Shown: positions 1-6,283 of the stretch, in pieces
Position numbering within the stretch: the stretch's first letter is position 1
Layout: every line of letters starts with the position of its first letter
From: an uncultured Flavobacteriaceae bacterium
GTDB taxonomy: Bacteria > Bacteroidota > Bacteroidia > Flavobacteriales > Flavobacteriaceae
NCBI GenBank assembly: GCA_913020685.1
Contig: CAJWAY010000055.1
Location: 1 to 7,872 of the forward strand
Reading direction: 5' to 3'
Length of the DNA stretch: 7,872 bases
The notes under the pieces: model-generated
What the model was told of the DNA's origin: nothing
Database searches by the model: none
The model's input: the letters and a program-made list of their open reading frames with translations, nothing else
Made by a program: the position numbers and the translations under genes

Positions 1-34
1 GAAACTGTTTGATCCAGTTGTATGATATTTTCAT
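1..34 (-). CDS. pheT: Phenylalanine--tRNA ligase beta subunit, N-terminal fragment
   Basis: Only the first 11 codons and one base are inside the window. They read MKISYNWIKQF from an ATG at 34-32 on the minus strand. This closely matches the start I know for bacterial PheT proteins (MKISYNWLKQF-type), especially in Bacteroidota. PheT is the large subunit of the cytoplasmic alpha2beta2 enzyme that charges tRNA-Phe; it carries the B3/B4 editing module. The gene runs off the left edge. It lies 60 bp downstream of recG on the same strand, with its own candidate promoter box in the gap. The identification rests on a very short peptide, so it is probable, not certain. Confidence 0.72.
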   Translation of the reverse strand, partial: MKISYNWIKQF

Positions 35-62
35 CGGGTATGAATGACTTTTAAACCGAAGG

Positions 63-70
63 CAAAGATA
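63..70 (-). promoter_or_regulatory. Candidate Bacteroidota -7 promoter box for pheT
   Basis: Read on the minus strand this is TATCTTTG, an exact match to the TAnnTTTG -7 element known from Bacteroidota sigma-ABfr promoters. It ends 28 bp before the pheT ATG, so a transcript start a few bases downstream would leave a leader of roughly 20-25 nt. I see no clear TTG -33 partner at the usual spacing of about 17-23 bases. The call therefore depends on the -7 box and its position between recG and pheT. Confidence 0.45.
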
Positions 71-94
71 AGAATCTAACCTTAACCACCTTTT

Positions 95-2194
95 TTAGCT
101 GATGTAATTCCATATGTTTTGATAAGCTTTCATCTTGGCCAGAGTCTGCCTTAAAGGAGTGTTTTTTTGGGCTTCCAATTTGGGATCGTCTAGTAATAAT
201 GCTTGGGCATCACTGCGAGCAATTTTAAGCCATTGGTTGTCTTTGATGATATCTGCAATTTTTAGTTGCAAAACCCCACTCTGTTGAGTGCCCATAAGGT
301 CTCCGGGGCCTCTAAGCCTTAAATCAACTTCTGCAATATCAAACCCATCGGTGGTAGCAGTCATGGTCTCCAAGCGAGTTTTGGCCTCTGTACTTAGTTT
401 GTGACTGCTCATCAGTATACAATAACTTTGGTCATTACCCCGTCCCACACGACCACGTAATTGATGCAGTTGTGACAATCCAAACCGCTCCGCACTTTCA
501 ATAACCATAACAGATGCATTGGGAACATTCACGCCTACCTCGATTACTGTAGTGGCCACCATGATTTGGGTTTGTTTATTTATAAAACGTTCCATTTCAT
601 AATCCTTGTCTTTTGTGGGCATTTTACCGTGTAATATACTGATCTGATATCGAGGAGAAGGGAAGGCTCTGACAATACTTTCATAGCCATCCATCAGGTC
701 TTTATAATCCATTTTTTCAGATTCTTTGATCAGAGGATATACTATGTAAATTTGCTGACCTCTTTGTATTTGATCAGCAATGAATTTAAATACCTTCAGG
801 CGATTACTATCAAACCGGTGGAGTGTTTTGATTTTCTTTCGTCCTGGGGGCAATTCATCAATGACCGAAATATCCAAATCTCCATAGACGCTCATCGCTA
901 GGGTGCGAGGTATAGGAGTTGCTGTCATTACCAACACATGTGGTGGTGTAGTGTTTTTTCTCCATAATTTGGCCCTCTGAGCTACACCAAACCGGTGTTG
1001 CTCGTCAACCACTGCAAAACCTAGGTTTTTAAATTGAACCTTGTCCTCAATTACGGCATGGGTTCCGATCAAAATATTTAAATCACCTGATTCCAGTTGG
1101 TCAGCCAATTGAATTCGCTCTGCTTTTTTTGAGCCACCAGTCAATAGGCCAATAGTTATGTCTAAATCACCAATTAGTGATTTAATTGATTGAAAATGCT
1201 GTTTGGCAAGAATTTCGGTAGGTGCCATCAAACAGGATTGAAATCCATTATCGGCTGCAATTAACATGACCATAAGTGCAACAATGGTTTTGCCCGAACC
1301 TACGTCTCCTTGAAGTAAGCGGTTCATCTGCTGCCCATTCCCAATGTCTTTTCTGATTTCCCGTATGACTTTTTTTTGTGCATCTGTCAATTCAAAGGGC
1401 AGATTTTTATTAAAAAAAGTATTGAATTTATCACCAATTTTTTCGAAAAAAAATCCTTTTATTTTTTGTTTACGCTGAAGGTTTTTAATCAATAATTGCA
1501 GTTGAATAAAAAATAGTTCTTCATATTTCAACCGATTTTGAGCGGCAGTAAGAATGTCTTGATTATCAGGAAAATGAATGTTTTTTAGGGCTGTATTTTT
1601 ATCAATCAGCTTATATTTAGTTCTCAAGTCTTCGGGAAGGGTTTCAGGAAAAGGTTTTTTTAAAGAGATTAAAAGTTCCTGCAGCATTTTGATGATAACT
1701 CTTTGCGAAATACCTTTGTTGAGAAGTTTTTCTGTACTCGGGTAAACCGCCTGAAGTGACTTGGAAAAGCCTTTGTCAAAGTTTTCTAGGGTCTCCATTT
1801 CAGGATGTGGTATGCTTGGCTGATTGGCATACCAATTGAGTCGGCCAAAAATTACATAGTTAATATTTAGTTTTAATGATTCTTTAATCCATTTGTGCCC
1901 TCTAAACCATACCAATTCCATATTTCTCTCACCATCGGTAAAGGTTCCTACAAGGCGTTTACCCTTTTTTTGTCTTTTCATTTCCAATTTGATGAGCTCA
2001 CCTTTGATTTGAACTTCTGAGGAATTCTTTGGTAGGTTTTTTATTTTAAAAAAGGTAGATCGATCAATATAGCGGTGGGGGAAAAAATGCAGTAGATCTT
2101 GAAAGGTATAGATACTCAATTCTTGTTTTAATAAATTGGCACGACTAGGACCAACGCCTTTAAGGTATTCTATAGGGGTTTGAAGAGGATCCAT
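95..2194 (-). CDS. recG: ATP-dependent DNA helicase RecG
   Basis: This 699-aa protein is full length for RecG (usually about 690-700 aa). RecG is a superfamily 2 double-stranded DNA translocase that remodels stalled replication forks, regresses forks and moves Holliday junctions or R-loops. A helix-hairpin-helix-like segment (IEYLKGVGPSRANLL, 8-22) starts the N-terminal wedge/OB region, to about 150. The helicase core carries Walker A GDVGSGKT (296-303), APTE (325-328), the DEQH box (397-400), TATPIPRTL (424-432), HGKM (522-525), TTVIEVGVNVP (548-558) and QLHQLRGRVGRG (575-586). The C-terminal TRG-type region with GFDIAEVDLRLRGPGD (617-632) is present. The ATG at 2194-2192 gives the expected N-terminus. 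It is divergent from the uvrD/pcrA gene across 168 bp. All catalytic motifs are intact, so an active enzyme is expected. Confidence 0.97.
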   Translation of the reverse strand: MDPLQTPIEYLKGVGPSRANLLKQELSIYTFQDLLHFFPHRYIDRSTFFKIKNLPKNSSEVQIKGELIKLEMKRQKKGKRLVGTFTDGERNMELVWFRGHKWIKESLKLNINYVIFGRLNWYANQPSIPHPEMETLENFDKGFSKSLQAVYPSTEKLLNKGISQRVIIKMLQELLISLKKPFPETLPEDLRTKYKLIDKNTALKNIHFPDNQDILTAAQNRLKYEELFFIQLQLLIKNLQRKQKIKGFFFEKIGDKFNTFFNKNLPFELTDAQKKVIREIRKDIGNGQQMNRLLQGDVGSGKTIVALMVMLIAADNGFQSCLMAPTEILAKQHFQSIKSLIGDLDITIGLLTGGSKKAERIQLADQLESGDLNILIGTHAVIEDKVQFKNLGFAVVDEQHRFGVAQRAKLWRKNTTPPHVLVMTATPIPRTLAMSVYGDLDISVIDELPPGRKKIKTLHRFDSNRLKVFKFIADQIQRGQQIYIVYPLIKESEKMDYKDLMDGYESIVRAFPSPRYQISILHGKMPTKDKDYEMERFINKQTQIMVATTVIEVGVNVPNASVMVIESAERFGLSQLHQLRGRVGRGNDQSYCILMSSHKLSTEAKTRLETMTATTDGFDIAEVDLRLRGPGDLMGTQQSGVLQLKIADIIKDNQWLKIARSDAQALLLDDPKLEAQKNTPLRQTLAKMKAYQNIWNYIS

Positions 2195-2212
2195 TAATTG
2201 CTAAATTAACTG

Positions 2213-2263
2213 ATTTGGGATGGATTCGATTTGTATTGTTTAAAACTTCCCCTAATTTGGGAT
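2213..2263. repeat. 9-bp direct repeat in the recG/uvrD intergenic region
   Basis: The sequence ATTTGGGAT occurs at 2213-2221 and again at 2255-2263. The two copies are 42 bp apart, about four turns of B-DNA, which would put them on the same helix face. The second copy overlaps the candidate -7 box of the uvrD promoter. They could be half-sites for a regulator, or a chance repeat in a 168-bp spacer; nothing in the sequence names a binding protein. Confidence 0.3.
2230..2260 (+). promoter_or_regulatory. Candidate promoter for the uvrD-type helicase operon
   Basis: TTTG at 2230-2233 is followed after 19 bases by TAATTTGG at 2253-2260. That matches the Bacteroidota -33/-7 arrangement (TTTG, about 19 bases, TAnnTTTG) with one mismatch in the -7 box. 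It would give a leader of roughly 95-100 nt before the GTG at 2363. Spacing and orientation fit, but one mismatch in AT-rich DNA keeps this tentative. Confidence 0.35.
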
Positions 2264-2302
2264 AAATACATTTCAGTTGATCAATAAAATTCATAAAAAA
2301 GC

Positions 2303-2311
2303 TGTGGATAA
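2303..2311 (-). promoter_or_regulatory. Perfect DnaA-box sequence upstream of uvrD
   Basis: The plus strand reads TGTGGATAA, which is TTATCCACA on the minus strand, the strong DnaA-box consensus. It follows an AT-rich stretch (about 2281-2300) in the spacer between the divergent helicase genes, 51 bp before the uvrD start. Only one perfect box was seen, so this is not an origin by itself. It could be a regulatory DnaA site or a chance match. Confidence 0.4.
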
Positions 2312-2362
2312 CTATAGAGCTGTAACTTTCTAGGAGTATAAATATTGCATTAATTTTAAATA

Positions 2363-4699
2363 GTGAATAATAAACGTTCAGATTACTTAGAAGAGCTTAA
2401 CGAAAACCAGCTTGAGGCTGTTTTACACAAAGATGGCCCACTAATGGTGATTGCTGGTGCCGGATCAGGAAAAACACGTGTTCTAACCTATCGTATAGCC
2501 TACTTAATGCAACAGGGAGTTGATGCTTTTTCTATCCTAGCATTGACTTTTACCAACAAAGCCTCCCGAGAAATGAAAGCCCGAATTGCTGAGTTGGTAG
2601 GAGAGGGGGAGGCAAAGAATCTGTGGATGGGTACCTTTCACTCTGTGTTTGCAAGGATTTTGCGTCAAGAAGCTGATAAATTAGGTTTTCCTCGTGATTT
2701 CACTATATATGATACCCAAGACAGCAATCGTTTGATTTCATCTATCATTAAAGAGTTGGGGCTGGATAAAGACATTTATAAATACAAACAAATCCGAAAC
2801 CGTATTTCCTCTTTTAAAAATAGTCTGATTACTGTAAAAGCATATCAAGATGATATAGAACTACAGGAGGTTGATTCCCTTTCAAGACGACCTAAGTTAG
2901 GAGAGATTTATCAAGAATATGTTGAGCGATGTTTTAAGGCTGGAGCAATGGATTTTGATGATCTACTGCTCAAAACCAATGAGTTATTGAATATGCACCC
3001 CCAAGTATTGGCAAAATATCAAGATCGTTTTCGTTACATACTAGTGGATGAATATCAGGACACGAACCATTCTCAATATTTGATTGTCAGAGCTCTATCT
3101 GATAAATTTCAGAATATTTGTGTAGTGGGTGATGATGCGCAAAGTATTTATGGTTTCCGTGGGGCTAACATCAACAACATATTGAATTTTCAAAAAGATT
3201 ATCATGGTGTAAAATTGTATCGACTGGAGCAAAATTACCGTTCAACCAAAAATATAGTTAATGCTGCTAATTCTATTATCAGTCAAAATAAAAATAAAAT
3301 TGAAAAAGTGGTCTGGACCTCAAATATGGAAGGGAGCAAGATCAAACTACAAAGGTGTATTACCGATGCTGATGAGGGCAGGGAAGTAGCCTCCCAAATT
3401 TTTGAACTTAAAATGCAGGAGCAACGCCAAAATAAGGAATTTGCAATACTATATCGAACCAATGCTCAATCGCGAGCAATTGAAGATGCTCTGAGAAAGC
3501 GTGATATTCCTTATCGTATCTACGGGGGGCTCTCTTTTTACCAAAGAAAAGAAATAAAGGATCTCTTAGCTTACATGCGCTTAATAGTTAATCCCAAAGA
3601 TGAGGAAAGTCTTAAAAGAGTAATTAACTTCCCCCCGAGGGGAATAGGACAAGCTACCCTAGATAAATTAATAATCGGGGCTAAAAATAATGGGATTTCA
3701 ATTTTTGAAACAGTTCAAAATGCCCCTAAACTGAATCTCTCTATCAATGCAGGAACATTAAAAAAGTTAGAGTCTTTTGCCAATTTAATTTTAAGCCTTC
3801 AAATCGAAAACCAAAATTCTAATGCTTTTGAAATTTCAGATATAGTAACAAAAAAAAGCGGATTAGTGTTGGAATTGAAGAAAGATGGGACACCGGAGGG
3901 AGTTTCAAAGATTGAAAACATTGAAGAGTTACTTAATGGTATTCGGGATTTTGTGGAAGGACAAAAAGAATTGGTGGGGGCCACAGGCAACTTATCTGAG
4001 TTTTTGGAGGATGTTGCTTTAGCTACTGATTTTGATAACGAAAAGGAAAGCGATTCTGACAGTGTATATTTAATGACAATTCATCTTTCGAAAGGTCTAG
4101 AGTTTCCAGTAGTATTTATTGTTGGCTTAGAGGAGGATTTATTTCCATCTGCTTTGAGTCTAAACACCCGAGGTGAATTGGAAGAAGAGAGGCGCTTATT
4201 TTATGTTGCCATGACCAGGGCAGAACAAAGAGTAGTTTTGACGTATACACTATCACGCTATCGATGGGGTAAACTGGTAGATGCAGAACCCAGTCGTTTT
4301 ATAAAGGAGATTGACGAGCTATATATAGAAAATCATACAACCAAGGACGACTATGTTTTTAAACCCATGATTGACAAGGGCATATTTGGAGACTTTGATC
4401 TACCTAAAAAGTCACTAATCCAAAAACACCCAGAAACAAAAATTAATACTGCCCCCAGTCAAAATCAATTGGGAAAACTGAGGAAAATAAATAAAATTGA
4501 TAATCCACGATCCTCTTCTTTGGCAACTCAAACCCAACAAATAGATGAGGGAATGACAGTTGAGCATGATCGTTTTGGCTATGGAAGGGTTGTTTCAATT
4601 GAAGGAAAAGGAAGTGATAAAAAAGCTTTGATTGATTTTAAAGGCGTTGGACAAAAGCACCTATTATTGCGTTTTGCGAAACTTAAAACCAAAAATTAA
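2363..4699 (+). CDS. uvrD: UvrD/PcrA-type ATP-dependent 3'-5' DNA helicase
   Basis: This 778-aa superfamily 1A helicase unwinds DNA in nucleotide excision and mismatch repair and strips proteins such as RecA or stalled RNA polymerase. Visible motifs are the Q motif LNENQLEAVL (12-21), Walker A AGAGSGKT (31-38), LTFTNKAS (61-68), GTFHS (90-94), VDEYQDTN (228-235), GDDAQSIYGFRGA (256-268), LEQNYRS (288-294), TIHLSKGLEFP (572-582) and ERRLFYVAMTRA (609-620). A linker (about 650-728) leads to a Tudor-like end, GMTVEHDRFGYGRV (730-743) to about 775, the module PcrA/UvrD uses to contact RNA polymerase. The start is GTG at 2363: an in-frame TAA lies at 2357-2359, and the next ATG is codon 28, after the Q motif. 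E. coli UvrD is 720 aa. Naming it uvrD or pcrA is a matter of convention. Confidence 0.95.
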   Translation: MNNKRSDYLEELNENQLEAVLHKDGPLMVIAGAGSGKTRVLTYRIAYLMQQGVDAFSILALTFTNKASREMKARIAELVGEGEAKNLWMGTFHSVFARILRQEADKLGFPRDFTIYDTQDSNRLISSIIKELGLDKDIYKYKQIRNRISSFKNSLITVKAYQDDIELQEVDSLSRRPKLGEIYQEYVERCFKAGAMDFDDLLLKTNELLNMHPQVLAKYQDRFRYILVDEYQDTNHSQYLIVRALSDKFQNICVVGDDAQSIYGFRGANINNILNFQKDYHGVKLYRLEQNYRSTKNIVNAANSIISQNKNKIEKVVWTSNMEGSKIKLQRCITDADEGREVASQIFELKMQEQRQNKEFAILYRTNAQSRAIEDALRKRDIPYRIYGGLSFYQRKEIKDLLAYMRLIVNPKDEESLKRVINFPPRGIGQATLDKLIIGAKNNGISIFETVQNAPKLNLSINAGTLKKLESFANLILSLQIENQNSNAFEISDIVTKKSGLVLELKKDGTPEGVSKIENIEELLNGIRDFVEGQKELVGATGNLSEFLEDVALATDFDNEKESDSDSVYLMTIHLSKGLEFPVVFIVGLEEDLFPSALSLNTRGELEEERRLFYVAMTRAEQRVVLTYTLSRYRWGKLVDAEPSRFIKEIDELYIENHTTKDDYVFKPMIDKGIFGDFDLPKKSLIQKHPETKINTAPSQNQLGKLRKINKIDNPRSSSLATQTQQIDEGMTVEHDRFGYGRVVSIEGKGSDKKALIDFKGVGQKHLLLRFAKLKTKN

Positions 4700-5316
4700 T
4701 GGCCGAGCGATTAAAATTTTATGAATCAAAACCCAATTTAAAGTTTTTAAAAAAGGCAGCAGACACATTGGAGAGGGGCGGGCTAATTATTTATCCAACC
4801 GATACAGTCTATGCACTGGGATGTTTGAGTAATAATCTTAACGGTCTTCAACGGTTGGCTAGGATTAAAGAAGTTAAATTAGATAAAGCTCCTTTTAGCT
4901 TATTTATCAAAGATTTTAGTGATTTATCCAAGTACACAAAACCTTTGAATAATTCAACTTTTAAACTATTAAAGCGATGTTTACCCGGTCCCTATACCTT
5001 TATTCTGCCATCTTTAAAACTCCAGAAACCTTTCGAGAAACGTAAATCAATTGGAATTAGAATAGCCAATCATCCAATACTAGAAGGACTGATGGATTTA
5101 CTGAAAGCTCCTTTAATTACGTCTTCATTACATGATGAGGACGAAATTTTGGATTATTCTACTGACCCAGATTTAATTTATGAACGTTGGGAGAATAATA
5201 TTGACCTTATGCTGGAGGATGGTTTCGGTGGAAATATTCCATCGACTGTAGTTAACCTATGTGGAAATATGCTCGAAATAATAAGAAAAGGAAAGGGAGA
5301 CTTAAGTAATTTATAA
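4699..5316 (+). CDS. YrdC/Sua5-superfamily protein, YciO-like (threonylcarbamoyl-AMP synthase-related)
   Basis: This 205-aa single-domain protein belongs to the YrdC/Sua5/YciO superfamily, whose best-known members make threonylcarbamoyl-AMP for tRNA t6A modification in the cytoplasm. Seen here are YPTDTVYALGC (32-42), LPGPYTFIL (95-103), IGIRIANHP (118-126), PSTVVNL (181-187) and RKGKGD (196-201). The KxR...SxN signature of canonical TsaC/Sua5 is not visible: those regions read KEVKLDKAPFS (57-67) and ITSSLHDED (140-148). From memory this resembles E. coli YciO, including the PGPYTFIL-type and GIRI-type segments. Sua5's extra C-terminal domain is absent. Its ATG overlaps the upstream helicase stop by one base (TAATG), so translation is probably coupled. 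Databases would likely label it L-threonylcarbamoyladenylate synthase; the exact activity is uncertain. Confidence 0.88.
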   Translation: MAERLKFYESKPNLKFLKKAADTLERGGLIIYPTDTVYALGCLSNNLNGLQRLARIKEVKLDKAPFSLFIKDFSDLSKYTKPLNNSTFKLLKRCLPGPYTFILPSLKLQKPFEKRKSIGIRIANHPILEGLMDLLKAPLITSSLHDEDEILDYSTDPDLIYERWENNIDLMLEDGFGGNIPSTVVNLCGNMLEIIRKGKGDLSNL

Positions 5317-5320
5317 AAAC

Positions 5321-5344
5321 AGCAACCGCTCTATAGCGGTTGCT
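5321..5344. terminator. Bidirectional hairpin terminator between convergent genes
   Basis: AGCAACCGCT (5321-5330) and AGCGGTTGCT (5335-5344) form a perfect 10-bp stem with a 4-nt CTAT loop. The hairpin starts 5 nt after the YciO-like stop and lies 24 nt beyond the ompA-family stop. On the minus strand it is followed by GTTTTTAT, a reasonable U-tract for the ompA-side transcript. On the plus strand the tail is TTAAATTTATA, which is weaker. It fits a shared rho-independent terminator. Confidence 0.85.
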
Positions 5345-5368
5345 TAAATTTATACTATTAAGTTTATT

Positions 5369-6214
5369 TTATTTCATACCTTGTTGAATCAAGTCGTAGA
5401 ATTGATCTAATTTTGGAAGAACTACTATACGGGTTCTTCTGTTTCTAGCTCTGTTTGCAGCATTGTTATTGTCCGCTAATGGGATGTAATAGCTCCTTCC
5501 TGCAGCAGTCATTCTGGCAGGACTTACTCCAAAGTCATTTTGTAGAATTCTAATAACAGAAGTTGCGCGCTTGACGCTTAAGTCCCAATTATCTTGAATT
5601 CCTTCTATTTTGATAGGTACATTATCTGTGTGTCCTTCTACCATGAATTCAATTTCAGGCTTATCGTTTACAACCTTAGCAACTTTACCCAAGACCTGTT
5701 TTGCTTTTTGTGTAACAGTAAAACTTCCGCTTCTAAATAAAAGTTTATCAGAAATGGAGACATAAACGACCCCTTTTTCTACATTGATTTCTATATCGTC
5801 ATCACCCATGTTACCCAAAACACCTTTAAGACTTGTAACCAGTGCTAAAGTTACAGAGTCTTTTTTTGTTACTGCATCTTGCATTGACTGGATTCTAATG
5901 TCTTTTTCTTTCATGCTTTCCAAAGACATCTCAAGATTTTCAGCACCTTTTTGCGAAAGAGTAGTTAAATTTCCAATATTGTTAATTAAGTCTTGGTTGT
6001 TGGCTTGAAGGAAATTGACTCTCTCTTGCAATGAGGCTAAACGGGCTTCTGTAGCTTCCTTTTCATCATTACAGGTATTCAATTTAATGGTAGCGGTATC
6101 TAACAAACTTTTTGTATTTTGTTGAAGAGTCTCCAATTCACTATATTTTTTAGAGGAAACACAAGAGGAAAGTAAAGCAGCAGTAACTGAAACGATTGCA
6201 ATATATTTTTTCAT
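5369..6214 (-). CDS. OmpA-family outer-membrane lipoprotein with coiled coil
   Basis: Starting at the ATG at 6214-6212 gives 281 aa with a classic lipoprotein signal, MKKYIAIVSVTAALLSSC, whose lipobox LSSC puts the acylated cysteine at residue 18. The frame stays open to 6274, but the extra 20 residues would put a second hydrophobic segment before this signal, so I reject them. Residues about 22-115 are polar, heptad-like and probably coiled coil. The OmpA peptidoglycan-binding domain (about 146-267) shows GHTDNVPI (194-201), NWDLSVKRA (209-217) and NRRTRI (258-263). The role is probably to tether the outer membrane to peptidoglycan. The residues after Cys (VSSKK) lack the acidic surface-export signal known in some Bacteroidota, which suggests a periplasmic orientation. 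It is 69 bp downstream of the GT2 gene, so it may have its own promoter or be read through. Confidence 0.93.
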   Translation of the reverse strand: MKKYIAIVSVTAALLSSCVSSKKYSELETLQQNTKSLLDTATIKLNTCNDEKEATEARLASLQERVNFLQANNQDLINNIGNLTTLSQKGAENLEMSLESMKEKDIRIQSMQDAVTKKDSVTLALVTSLKGVLGNMGDDDIEINVEKGVVYVSISDKLLFRSGSFTVTQKAKQVLGKVAKVVNDKPEIEFMVEGHTDNVPIKIEGIQDNWDLSVKRATSVIRILQNDFGVSPARMTAAGRSYYIPLADNNNAANRARNRRTRIVVLPKLDQFYDLIQQGMK

Positions 6215-6283
6215 TTTAATTTTTGAAATATTAATTAATACTAGTAAAAATAACATAAATACCCAGAAAAACACTATTGGAAT

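Noticed and set aside
2195..2362. Replication origin suggested by the DnaA box and AT-rich DNA
   Set aside because: Only one perfect DnaA box was found, and no dnaA, dnaN or other origin-linked gene is adjacent.
3799..3990. 63-aa minus-strand open frame inside the helicase gene
   Set aside because: It lies wholly within the well-supported uvrD/pcrA coding sequence, shows no recognisable domain and is best explained as an antisense shadow.
5784..6008. 74-aa plus-strand open frame inside the OmpA-family gene
   Set aside because: It is antisense to the coiled-coil region of the lipoprotein, with no family resemblance; a shadow frame.
6215..6274. Upstream start for the OmpA-family protein adding 20 residues
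   Set aside because: The extension is a hydrophobic stretch placed before a complete lipoprotein signal peptide. It would disrupt export, and the ATG at 6214 gives a normal N-terminus.
6215..6283. Promoter of the OmpA-family gene, with TATTTATG on the minus strand
   Set aside because: It has a mismatch in the -7 box, and the nearest upstream TTTG is about 25 bases away, longer than the usual spacing. Too weak to list.
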